DNA of 31,000 bases from positions 1 to 31,000 of the forward strand of contig CALDSN010000045.1 of the NCBI GenBank assembly GCA_937924555.1, read 5' to 3'. The notes beneath the pieces are model-generated. The model was not told where the DNA came from and did no database searches. It saw only the letters and a program-made list of their open reading frames with translations. This stretch comes from an uncultured bacterium. Lineage in GTDB: Bacteria; Cloacimonadota; Cloacimonadia; Cloacimonadales; Cloacimonadaceae. How positions within the stretch are numbered: the stretch's first letter is position 1; each line of letters begins with the position of its first letter. Shown in pieces: positions 16,762-26,000 of this stretch. The position numbers were made by a program, and so were the translations under genes.

Positions 16762-18101
16762 AGATACTAATGTTCACTTGGGAGTTCCCCCCGCTGATAT
16801 CAGGAGGCTTGGGAATGGCTTGCTATGGTATGGTTAAAGCCCTTCTGGCTCAAGGAATCAAGATAGACTTAGTTTTGCCAACCAAAGAACCGGTATATTT
16901 CCCGATGAGGGAGGTAAGTGACGTGGACACACTTCCGGCTGTGTTCTTAGATCCTCTCTTGCAGCGTGAGTATACTCGTCATAGCTTTTTAACAGTCCAA
17001 GATAGGTTGGAGTATATCGGGATAAGCAGTGAACCTCAATCTTACTTCAGTCTAAAAGAGTTACGTCGCTATGCTAATAAGGTACGTGACCAATATTGGA
17101 TGCAGGAGATAGTGAGTACGGAAGAACAAGAGCTGTGGGATCAGATGACCATGAATCTTATTGGAGAGGAAGACTTGATGCGTAAGGTGCAGGAATATAC
17201 CTTGAGGGCAGATAGGTTTGCACGCACCCTTGAGTATGATTTGATTCATGCGCATGACTGGCTTACTTATCCAAGTGGTATGCTTGCCAAGCAGATATCA
17301 AAGAAACCTCTGGTTGTACATATTCATGCCACAGAATTCGACCGCGCCGGTGGTCCTGGCGATGAGCGAGTACATAAAATTGAGCATGCAGGGATGACAT
17401 ATGCAGATAAGGTTATTGCTGTATCCAAGTATACAGCGCAAATGATCATGAGTCGCTATCGTATTGATACAGGAAAGATAAGAATTATACACAACGCATT
17501 TTCCCTTCCCACAGATACAAAAATGACTAAAGAAAGGATTTTCAAGGGTCCAACTGTGTTATTTTTAGGAAGAATTACTCTACAGAAGGGACCAGATTAT
17601 TATTTGGAAGTTGCCGAAAAGGTGCTGAAAGTGCATCCTGAGGCAAGATTTATAATTGCGGGTACAGGTGATATGTCCCGGCATTTGCTTCGTAAATCAG
17701 CTGCAATGAGGCTGAAGAACCGATTCCTCTTCACAGGATTTTTAAACCGTAAACAGGTAGAGTGCATCTTGAGAGCGGCAGATATTTATGTACTACCATC
17801 TGTTTCGGAGCCATTTGGGATATCTCCGTTAGAAGCGATGGCGTTTGGGATTACTTCCATTATCTCGAAGCAGAGCGGTGTGGCTGAGGTAGTTAATCAC
17901 GCATTCAAGATAGACTATTGGGATGTGGATCTATGGGCTGAAACAATAAACCACTTGATTGAGAATCCGGATAATTGCCAGAAGATGGGCATTGAAGCTA
18001 TGCACGAAGTAAACCGTATCCAGTGGGATGAAGCTGCCGAAAAGATTAGACACTTATATTCCGGGGTGTTGGCAGAATACATCCGCAGACCCCAGTTTTA
18101 G
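16758..18101 (+). CDS. Glycogen synthase-like glycosyltransferase (GT4/GT5, GT-B fold)
   Basis: A 447-residue GT-B transferase. The N-terminal half begins MKILMFTWEFPPLISGGLG, the glycine-rich loop of glycogen or starch synthases, with HAHDW in the middle. The C-terminal half has FLGRITLQKGPDYYLE and the nucleotide-sugar signature SEPFGISPLEAMAFG, which contains the E-x7-E pair. Flanked by a debranching enzyme and a GH57 enzyme, it is most likely the glycogen synthase (ADP- or UDP-glucose donor not determinable). A GT4 enzyme making another sugar polymer is the alternative. It overlaps the upstream gene by 4 bases and is followed after 8 bases by the GH57 gene. Confidence 0.87.
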   Translation: MKILMFTWEFPPLISGGLGMACYGMVKALLAQGIKIDLVLPTKEPVYFPMREVSDVDTLPAVFLDPLLQREYTRHSFLTVQDRLEYIGISSEPQSYFSLKELRRYANKVRDQYWMQEIVSTEEQELWDQMTMNLIGEEDLMRKVQEYTLRADRFARTLEYDLIHAHDWLTYPSGMLAKQISKKPLVVHIHATEFDRAGGPGDERVHKIEHAGMTYADKVIAVSKYTAQMIMSRYRIDTGKIRIIHNAFSLPTDTKMTKERIFKGPTVLFLGRITLQKGPDYYLEVAEKVLKVHPEARFIIAGTGDMSRHLLRKSAAMRLKNRFLFTGFLNRKQVECILRAADIYVLPSVSEPFGISPLEAMAFGITSIISKQSGVAEVVNHAFKIDYWDVDLWAETINHLIENPDNCQKMGIEAMHEVNRIQWDEAAEKIRHLYSGVLAEYIRRPQF

Positions 18102-18109
18102 GAGAGAGC

Positions 18110-19309
18110 ATGTTGAATATCATATTCTACTTTCAGGTTCATCAGCCGTACAGACTAGATCACTTTAATGTGCTGGATATTGGTAAGAACCGGGACATAT
18201 TCGATGACAGGTTAAATGGCTTGGTGATGCGTAAGGTTGCTGAGAAGTGCTACCTCCCAACCAATAAACTACTGCTGGAGTTAATCAATAAGTGCGAGGG
18301 CAGGTTCAAAATTGCCTACTCCATAACAGGCACTGCTATTGAGCAATTTAAACTATATTCTCCCGAAACCTTGGATTCCTTTAAAAGACTGGTAGATACC
18401 GGATGTGTTGAACTATTGGGTGAGACCTATTATCATTCCCTTTCCTTCTTGTATGATACTAATGAATTCTTAGATCAGGTAGCGATGCATCGTGATTTGA
18501 TGCAGAAAGAATTCGGCTACTACACTACAAGTTTCCGCAACACCGAGTTGATTTATCAGGATAGACTTAGCGATCTTATCTATGAAGTGGAAGGATTCAA
18601 CACTATCGTCACAGAGGGTGTGGATAGGATTTTACAGTGGCGAACACCATTATATGCCTATAAGAACTACAGCAAAGACATTACTTTACTGTTGAAATAC
18701 TACCAATTGGCTGATGACATAGCTTTTCGTTTTTCCAATAGGGACTGGCCAGAATATCCCCTGACAGTGCCAAAGTTTGTATCTTGGATAGACCATCTTA
18801 CTTTAGCTGAGAAGGGAGATAAAAACTTGTTCCTAAACCTCTTTATGGACTATGAAACCTTTGGTGAGCATCAATGGGCTGAATCAGGCATCTTCGATTT
18901 CATGCGGGAGTTCCCACAGGAAGTATTAAAGAAACCCCACCTAGGCTTTGCCACCCCCAAGGATGCTGCTGAGCTATCCAATTACCAGCAGGAGGCGTTA
19001 TCATTCCCCGAAGCTGTGTCTTGGGCTGATGAAGAGCGAGATCTTTCGGCATGGTTGGAGAACGATATGCAGAGGAATGCCATAGAAACCTTATATGAAC
19101 TCTTTGCTAAGGTCAAGCAGAAAGGTGATCCTGAGTTATTGCGCATCGCACGAATGCTTAGTACCTCGGACCATTTCTATTATATGTGTGCTAAATACTT
19201 CCAAGATGGGGATGTTCACAAATACTTCTCGCCATACGATTCTCCAGATCAGGCATATACATACTTTATAACTGCATTGGCAGAACTAGAAGAAAGGATA
19301 ATAGATTAG
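18110..19309 (+). CDS. GH57 alpha-glucanohydrolase (alpha-amylase type)
   Basis: A 399-residue cytoplasmic enzyme of glycoside hydrolase family 57. All catalytic landmarks are visible: HQP at 11-13, GETYYHSL at 104-111, FRNTELIY with the nucleophile E146, and MDYETFGEHQW with the acid/base D247. It is close in length to the short GH57 alpha-amylase group rather than to the longer GH57 branching enzymes, which usually have a C-terminal DUF1957. No signal peptide is present, so it acts on internal glycogen or maltodextrin. A TTAGGAGAG ribosome site precedes the ATG. Confidence 0.93.
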   Translation: MLNIIFYFQVHQPYRLDHFNVLDIGKNRDIFDDRLNGLVMRKVAEKCYLPTNKLLLELINKCEGRFKIAYSITGTAIEQFKLYSPETLDSFKRLVDTGCVELLGETYYHSLSFLYDTNEFLDQVAMHRDLMQKEFGYYTTSFRNTELIYQDRLSDLIYEVEGFNTIVTEGVDRILQWRTPLYAYKNYSKDITLLLKYYQLADDIAFRFSNRDWPEYPLTVPKFVSWIDHLTLAEKGDKNLFLNLFMDYETFGEHQWAESGIFDFMREFPQEVLKKPHLGFATPKDAAELSNYQQEALSFPEAVSWADEERDLSAWLENDMQRNAIETLYELFAKVKQKGDPELLRIARMLSTSDHFYYMCAKYFQDGDVHKYFSPYDSPDQAYTYFITALAELEERIID

Positions 19310-19312
19310 AAA

Positions 19313-20725
19313 ATGAAGGGGAAAGTTCTTATATTAGAAGACGATATCATTCTTGCAGAACAGATTGCCAAAGTAATGAAGCGCTATGAGTATGAAGTTC
19401 TCATCACGACCAATAGTGATATGTTTTTTGACGAACTGAGAGTGTTTCAACCTGATGTGATATTACTTGATGTTTTTCTAATTGGTTCACGTTTGAATGG
19501 AATTCAAGTACTGAAACACCTAAAAACCAATATGGACTTAAACTATAAGGTTATTGTCATCTCCGGTGAGGTTAGTACAGCACAAATAACTGAGATTAGA
19601 GAGCTTGGCGCATATCACTTCACTGAGAAAGGTTCTGCCTTTAGCACCAATCAATTGTTACTGCATATTGAGAATGCCATTACCCTTAAGAAGCAGGAAG
19701 AAGAGCACATTGGACTTCAGATAGAGTATATAAATCTTAAAAAGCAATTCACCCGTAGCTTTCCCTTTATAGGCGAGTGTCCCGCAATCCAGAAAGTAAG
19801 AGAACAAATATCCCGCTTAGCTTCGGTTGATGAGGACTTGTTTTTAATTGGGGAGACGGGAACAGGTAAAGAGGTTGCCGCAAACTATTATTACATTAAC
19901 ACCAAGCGTTTCGGTAAGCCATTTCATACGGTTAATTGCAGTGCTTTAACCGAAAGCCTAATTGAATCTGAACTGTTCGGGCATCTTAAGGGATCGTTTA
20001 CCAATGCAGACAGGAGCAAGACAGGTTTCTTTGAGGAATGCAGCCAGGGCTTGTTATTTTTAGACGAGGTTACCAATCTATCCTTGATTGCCCAATCAAA
20101 GATACTCCGGGCAATTGAGAATAAGGAAATTCAGGTAGTAGGGGGTAACTTAATAAAGGTCGATACTCGTTTGATTTTTGCTTCTAATGCGGGTTTAGAC
20201 AAACTCTCTGATCCCAACCTGTTTCGTAAAGACCTGTTTTATCGTATTGAAGGAAACATTGTGCAGTTACCTCCCTTGCGCGACAGGGATGATGATATCC
20301 TGCTGTTAATGAGCTACTTCTTTACTAGTTTCTCCTCTCAGTACAGCACTATCGATGAGCTTGATTTACCAGCAATGAAAGGTGATTTGTTGGACTACCC
20401 TTGGCCTGGTAATATCAGAGAGCTTCGCAACTTCTGCAAGTTTGTTATGATAAATGAAAAGAAGCTTAGCAACAGCGTTATCCTTAAACACTTGAAACAC
20501 AAGATCACCCATCAACAGACAGATGATGAGCAAGATGTAGATAAGTACGTAAACATACCCTTTCTTAAGGATAGTGTGGCGGCATTTGAACGTGACTATC
20601 TGTTACATCATCTTGCTTTGAACTCATGGCGTGTATCTCAAACCGCAAAGAATATCGGGATTGAGCGTACCACTCTTTACAAAAAGATGAAAGCATTGGA
20701 TATAAACCCATTACCAGAAGGATAA
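19313..20725 (+). CDS. Sigma-54-interacting response regulator (NtrC family)
   Basis: A 470-residue transcription activator with three domains: a receiver (about 4-120; acidic D10/D11, phosphoacceptor D53, K106), an AAA+ domain (about 150-385; Walker A GETGTGKE at 180-187, Walker B LLFLDE at 247-252, WPGNIREL at 364-371), and a Fis-type helix-turn-helix (about 430-465). The sigma-54 contact loop, usually GAFTGA, reads GSFTNA at 227-232. Such substitutions occur naturally but alter the contact loop. No histidine kinase gene is in the window, so the phosphodonor is unknown. It lies 3 bases after the GH57 gene and 4 bases before the YbbR gene, so it is cotranscribed with glycogen enzymes. Confidence 0.93.
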   Translation: MKGKVLILEDDIILAEQIAKVMKRYEYEVLITTNSDMFFDELRVFQPDVILLDVFLIGSRLNGIQVLKHLKTNMDLNYKVIVISGEVSTAQITEIRELGAYHFTEKGSAFSTNQLLLHIENAITLKKQEEEHIGLQIEYINLKKQFTRSFPFIGECPAIQKVREQISRLASVDEDLFLIGETGTGKEVAANYYYINTKRFGKPFHTVNCSALTESLIESELFGHLKGSFTNADRSKTGFFEECSQGLLFLDEVTNLSLIAQSKILRAIENKEIQVVGGNLIKVDTRLIFASNAGLDKLSDPNLFRKDLFYRIEGNIVQLPPLRDRDDDILLLMSYFFTSFSSQYSTIDELDLPAMKGDLLDYPWPGNIRELRNFCKFVMINEKKLSNSVILKHLKHKITHQQTDDEQDVDKYVNIPFLKDSVAAFERDYLLHHLALNSWRVSQTAKNIGIERTTLYKKMKALDINPLPEG

Positions 20726-20729
20726 ACAT

Positions 20730-21605
20730 TTGTTTCGCGAGAACTTGGGATTACGCATCTTTGCCTTATTTATGGCGGTATTTGTCTGGTTGCAGTCACA
20801 ATTGGTGAATGAGCATCGGACTGTGGTTAACCTGCCAGTTAATCTCCGTTCTATCCCCAAAAACATCACTTTGGAAAAGCTCCCTCAGAACATACCATTT
20901 ATCGTGAAAGGCAAGGGCTATGATATTATCAAGCTTGTACTTTCACACACCAAGGTATCGGTTGATGCCAGCAAGATACAACCGGGAATAGAACTTATCT
21001 CCTTGACCGATTATACGATAGACCTTCCTGAAAATGTAAGTGTAACCTTAATTGGTCCTGCCGATCAGCATGAAATTGCGGTTAAAGCAGATGAATTCCA
21101 TCAAAAGAGAGTGCCGGTTAAGCTAGGCTTTGCTGACACCCTCACCAGACAGAAGTTTGAAAGTCTAAAGTATGAGATAATTCCTAACAGGGTTGTTGTT
21201 TTCGGGCCTAAAAGTAAAGTTCAAGCCATTCAGGCTGTTGTAACTGAGCTCATTACCCGTGAGATGAGCACTAAGAGTGGATTTATCCTGAAGCTTTCCG
21301 CTTTGGGGGACGATGTATCTTTTTCCGAATCCCAGATACGGGTTAAAATATCTGAATCATATAACACGAGCAAAGTGGTTGATAACATAGACATTGTATG
21401 TCCCTCTGGAGAACGTTGTTTTCCCGCAAAGGCAACCATCAAGGTATCTGCCGATTCCCAAGTGATGAAGAACTTCAATCCCACTGAAGTTTCCATACAG
21501 GTAAGTTCAGAGGCAGATGCAACCGGGATGCATAAGTTGATAGTGACCCTACCTCAAGGACTAAATCTTGTGGCGATTACTCCGGAAAAGGTGCGGCTGA
21601 AATAG
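20730..21605 (+). CDS. YbbR-like (CdaR-type) domain protein
   Basis: A 291-residue protein with an N-terminal membrane anchor (about 7-23, FALFMAVFVWLQS) and an outward-facing region of YbbR-type beta repeats (VNLPVNLRSIP..., KRVPVKLGF..., VFGPKSKVQAI...). In Firmicutes the related CdaR modulates the c-di-AMP cyclase CdaA. No CdaA gene is in the window, so that role cannot be assumed. The start is a TTG at 20730-20732, with GAAGGAT of the upstream gene's last codons as ribosome site. The stop directly abuts the tsaD ATG. Confidence 0.83.
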   Translation: MFRENLGLRIFALFMAVFVWLQSQLVNEHRTVVNLPVNLRSIPKNITLEKLPQNIPFIVKGKGYDIIKLVLSHTKVSVDASKIQPGIELISLTDYTIDLPENVSVTLIGPADQHEIAVKADEFHQKRVPVKLGFADTLTRQKFESLKYEIIPNRVVVFGPKSKVQAIQAVVTELITREMSTKSGFILKLSALGDDVSFSESQIRVKISESYNTSKVVDNIDIVCPSGERCFPAKATIKVSADSQVMKNFNPTEVSIQVSSEADATGMHKLIVTLPQGLNLVAITPEKVRLK

Positions 21606-22622
21606 ATGAATAGTAAACTTATCCTTGCTTTTGAGTCTTCATGCGATGACACATCTGTTGCAATAGTGGACACAGATTATAGGGTCTTGGTGAATCTTGT
21701 TTCCACGCAAGCCGAGCATCTTGCTTTTGGGGGAGTTTTACCGGAGCTTGCTTCCCGTTTGCATCTAAAAAACATTATGCTTCTAACTCACAATGCCTTG
21801 GAAAAAGCAGGGCTTAAGCTCAGTGATATTGATACAGTAGCGGTTTCTGTAAATCCCGGTTTAATAGGTTCTCTGCTGGTGGGTCTCTCATTTGCTAAGA
21901 GTTTAGCTTGGAGTTTATCAATTCCTCTCATCACTGTTAACCACATGCTTGCCCACATTTTTGCCAATTTTATTGAACATGGTGTAATTGGGACCCCTTT
22001 ATTAGCTCTTGTAGTGTCAGGTGGGCATACCGAACTGGTTCACTTCAAGACTCTTACAGAGTTTGAGGTGGTAGGTAAAACCGTGGACGATGCCTCTGGG
22101 GAGAGCTTTGATAAGACTGCAAAACTACTCGGATTGGGATTCCCCGGGGGACCGGTGATAGACAAACTGGCAAAGAGCGGGGATCCACAGTATGTGCACT
22201 TTCCTCGTGCCTTACCAGCTAAGGACAACTTTAATTTCAGCTATAGCGGACTTAAAACCGCAATTAGAACGTGGCTTGCCCAACAGAACGACAGTATAAT
22301 CAACGATAACTTACCATCAATTGCCGCATCAGCGCAACAGGCAATAATCGACCCTTTGATTAATAAATCCATCGGCTATGCCAAGAAGCAGATGATTCCC
22401 AGCATCCTCATTGCCGGGGGGGTAGCTGCCAATACTGCTTTGAGGAGTCAGCTCACAGCGAAGGCTCTTAAAGCTGGCATCAAGGTCTATTATCCTTCCA
22501 TCCCTTTGTGTATGGATAATGCCGCTATGGTTGCAGCAGCAGCAATCCCCAAGCTGCAAGCGAACATGTTCTCTCCCTTGAGCGTCAATGCTTTTTCCCA
22601 AAAAGGCACAAAAGCTCTATAA
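21606..22622 (+). CDS. tsaD: tRNA N6-adenosine threonylcarbamoyltransferase TsaD
   Basis: TsaD transfers the threonylcarbamoyl group to A37 of ANN-decoding tRNAs, forming t6A, together with TsaB and TsaE. The 338-residue product shows FESSCDDTSVAIVD at 9-22, the metal-binding NHMLAH at 112-117 (H113, H117), VVSGGHTEL at 136-144, and the C-terminal CMDNAAMVA containing the conserved Asp. It is full length and is the last gene of the plus-strand run, starting zero bases after the ybbR-like stop. TsaB and TsaE genes are not in the window. Confidence 0.97.
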   Translation: MNSKLILAFESSCDDTSVAIVDTDYRVLVNLVSTQAEHLAFGGVLPELASRLHLKNIMLLTHNALEKAGLKLSDIDTVAVSVNPGLIGSLLVGLSFAKSLAWSLSIPLITVNHMLAHIFANFIEHGVIGTPLLALVVSGGHTELVHFKTLTEFEVVGKTVDDASGESFDKTAKLLGLGFPGGPVIDKLAKSGDPQYVHFPRALPAKDNFNFSYSGLKTAIRTWLAQQNDSIINDNLPSIAASAQQAIIDPLINKSIGYAKKQMIPSILIAGGVAANTALRSQLTAKALKAGIKVYYPSIPLCMDNAAMVAAAAIPKLQANMFSPLSVNAFSQKGTKAL

Positions 22623-22696
22623 ACCCCATATTCCATCTCGCTCTGTTCTTTCTCATTATCCTTCTCTGTTTTAACTTCACATCACTCTCTCATGAC

Positions 22697-22731
22697 TCCC
22701 TCGTGATTCCCGGGTCGGACGAGGGAATCAC
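22697..22731. repeat. Overlapping alternative hairpins downstream of tsaD
   Basis: Two inverted repeats interlock. TCCCTCGT (22697-22704) pairs with ACGAGGGA (22719-22726), and GTGATTCCC (22703-22711) pairs with GGGAATCAC (22723-22731). The arms overlap, so only one hairpin can form at a time. There is no T-run, so it is not a classic terminator. It is GC-richer than its surroundings and may belong to another intergenic repeat family. Confidence 0.6.
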
Positions 22732-22810
22732 CTTGGAAATACGAGGCGGTGAAGTGACAGCGGAATAGGTGTGTAGGAAGGTGCAAGAGATTATTAGAAA
22801 CAAATAAAAA

Positions 22811-22830
22811 AGGGGGAAACATGTTCCCCC
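22811..22830 (-). terminator. Intrinsic terminator of the efflux/NifU operon
   Basis: On the minus strand a GGGGGAA / TTCCCCC stem with a five-base loop is followed by six T, 25 bases after the stop of the NifU-type gene. This is a textbook Rho-independent terminator. Confidence 0.9.
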
Positions 22831-22854
22831 ACATACGTAGTATAGGTAGTTGAA

Positions 22855-23085
22855 TTACACGGAGATTACTTCCACCACTTCAGGGATATCTTCCTTAACA
22901 ATTCGCTCGATGCCTGCTTTCAGGGTTAGGGTTGCCATAGGGCAGCCATTGCATGCGCCTTTAAGGCGGACTTCCACCACATTGTCTTCACGGACGTTTA
23001 TCAGTTCGACATCTCCGCCGTCTGCTTGAATAGCAGGACGAATCTTATCCAACACCTTTTCGATTTTTTCTCTTTCGATAGCCAT
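22855..23085 (-). CDS. NifU C-terminal-type Fe-S scaffold/carrier protein
   Basis: A 76-residue stand-alone NifU C-terminal (Nfu) domain, which binds an Fe-S cluster through the CxxC pair C45/C48 in GACNGCPMA and hands it to client proteins. DGGDVELI at 22-29 is also typical. A GAGGT ribosome site lies five bases before the ATG. The gene starts 14 bases after the RND pump stop and shares its terminator, although no direct functional link between efflux and cluster delivery is known. Confidence 0.94.
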   Translation of the reverse strand: MAIEREKIEKVLDKIRPAIQADGGDVELINVREDNVVEVRLKGACNGCPMATLTLKAGIERIVKEDIPEVVEVISV

Positions 23086-23099
23086 GGGTTACCTCTTCT

Positions 23100-26000
23100 T
23101 TATATTTCTGTTGTTTGTTTTGCTTTCTCGGAACTGCGGGTTGTTAGATAATAGAAAGCCGGGATGATTATGAGAGTTAGGAAGGTGGAAACCACCAAAC
23201 CACCGATTGAAACGACACCCATGGATTGACGGAATTCCTTACCGGAACCACCGATCCCCAAAGCCATCGGCATCATACCGATAATGATGGCAAGGGTGGA
23301 CATAATAATAGGTTTCAGTTTCATTTCTCCAGCTTCGATAAGCGCATCATGTGCGGAATAGCCTTCCACTCGCTTAACATTTGTATAGTCTAATAACAAT
23401 ATAGCGTTGTTAACCACGATGCCAACCAACATAATGATAGCCATCATCGAGAAGATATTTAGGGCTTGTCCGGTCATTAGGAGGGCAAGCACAACACCAA
23501 TTAGTGCCAAGGGTACAGTGGCAAGAATAAGCAATGGTTGTGCAAAACTCTCCAAGATAGCTGCCAAAAGCATGTAGGTCAGCAGCACAGCCAGAATGAA
23601 GGTGCGTAACATATCAACAGCGGTTTCGCCCATCATCTCTGCATCTCCACCCCAAACAACTTGATATCCGGTTGGTAGGTTTACTTTGGCAAGTCGTTCC
23701 TTAATTCCACCGGTAACTGCACCAAGGTTCGAGCCTTTGGCAATATCGGACGAGAACTGCACACTCTTGTAACGGTCGCGGTGTGTTATCTTGTTTATTC
23801 CGGGTGCAAAGCGCACATCGGCAAGCTGAGATACCAGATAATTTCCTCCATTGATGGGTATGCTTAGATTCATGATTTTATCGGGAGAATCAATAGCTTC
23901 CTCAGTTAGAGATATCTTAATATCATACTGGTTTCCAGCTTCACGATACTGGGTGGATACCATACCTTCCACAGAGGTACGCAGAGCAAGGGCAATGTCA
24001 TAGACCGTTGCACCAATCTCTGCCATTTTGGCTCTGTTGGGATATAGCGTTAGTTCTGCTCTACCACTTCTGGTTGAGGTATCCAGATTGCTAAGTCCGG
24101 GGGTGTCCTTTATAGCGTTGAATACTTCATTCTTAAGTTGTTCCAATCGGTCGTTATCCTGACCCTGGAGGAAGAACTCAACCGCAGAGCCTCTGCCTCC
24201 CACCATACCGGCACCCATGCTAACTTTAATCTTAGCGTTGGGTATGTCTGCCAGTTCTTTGGTGAGGATGTTCACCAAGTCATTAGAGCTTAGCGTTCGT
24301 TCTTTCAAATCTACCAGAGTCAAGTCGGCAGAAGCAAGGTTGGTTCCGGTGTCTATCATACCTTGGGAGCCGAGGCTGGTAACAATGTGCTCAATTTCTT
24401 TGTGCTTCGCCACACGGTTGTTAATCTCTTGCAGCACTTTTGCCGTATGATCAAGATTGAACCCCTGAGGTAGTTCGACTTTAATGCTTATAGTGCCCTT
24501 GTCGATGGTGGGGAAGAGCTCCATACCAACCACCGGGAACAGAGCAAGGCTGGCAATAAGCACAAAGACTGTAATCACCATGATCCCCAAGCTACGCTTA
24601 TGAGATTTCAACACATTGGTGAGGAAACGAGAGTAGAATGTAGAGAATTTGTTGAACCATGCGTCAAACTTTAATCCGAAACGGCTATCGTGCTTGCCCT
24701 CAGGGATGATCATGGAGGCAAGCATGGGAGTGATGGTGAAGGCCGAGATAAGTGAGAAGACAGTAGCAAACGTCACTGTTAATGCGAACTCTTTGAAGAA
24801 TTGCCCAATCATGGAAGTCATAGAGGCAATAGGCAGGAAAACCACTATATTGGTAAGCGTGGAAGCTAGCACTGCAACAGTTATTTCTGAAGTACCCACT
24901 TCAGCAGCCACTCTGCGACTGTTTCCCATATCCTTGTGCCGGAAGATGTTTTCCAGCACCACCACCGAGTTGGACACCAGGATACCCACAGAGGTGGATA
25001 AACCCATAAGAGTCATCACGTTGAGGGTGAAACCTGCCATGCGGAGGAACACAAAGGTGGATATAATGGAAATGGGCATGGATAATGCTACAATTAGGGT
25101 GGAACGGAGATCATGCTGGAAGAGGAACAGTACCAATCCGGTGAGGATAATCCCCATCCAGATGTTGCCCATGGTATCATCAACTGTGGCTTTGGTGAAG
25201 TCACTGTCATCCCTAATCACATTTAGCTCAACACCTTTGGGAAGTCCTTTCTGCATATCGGGTAAACGCTTGCGTACTTCCTTGGCTATATTCACGACAT
25301 TACCATCGGAGCTTTTGGTGAGAGATAAGCGGATGATGTTATCCTCAACCTTATTAGCAGGTACATTGAAATATGTGGCTCTGCTACGCACTTCTTCGTT
25401 TCCGTCGATAACTTGGGCAAGGCTATTTAGCTTCTTTGCCCCAAAGCGGGTGGGTATCTCTGCTTCATTAAGCTCTTCCAAGCTCTGATACTCCCCTTTT
25501 AAGCGTACGGAATACTCTTGGGATCCACGGTTGAAGTTTCCTGCGGGCATGTCCATGTTTTGAGCAGCGAGAATTTGGGTAAGCATGGGCAGGGAAAGCT
25601 GGTTCTCATAAACCGTACGGTTGTCCAAGCGTACTTCCACTTGCCTCTTGGTTCCACCGGTCATGCTTACTTGCGCAACACCTTGTATCTGCGCAAGACG
25701 GTCTTTAATCTTCAAATCGGCAAGCTCATACAGGTCTTTACCGCTCAGATTTCCAGAAAGCACAATATCCATGAAGGGTTGTGAAGAGATGTCGAATTTC
25801 TGGATAACCGGCTTCTCAGTTCCAGATGGTAGATCTCTGAGAATAGCATCAACCTTGTCTTTTACTTCCTGATTGGCAATATCAACATCTTTGCCAAGCT
25901 CGAAAGCTATAAATACGATGGATACACTTTCCATAGAGTATGATTGAACATAATCAATCTGGCTAACGGTAGAAATGGCATCCTCGAGCTTCTTAGTAAC

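Noticed and set aside
24649..25488. 279-codon open frame on the plus strand
   Set aside because: It is antisense to the conserved RND pump gene; its product is serine/threonine/arginine-rich with no recognisable domain, as expected for a shadow frame.
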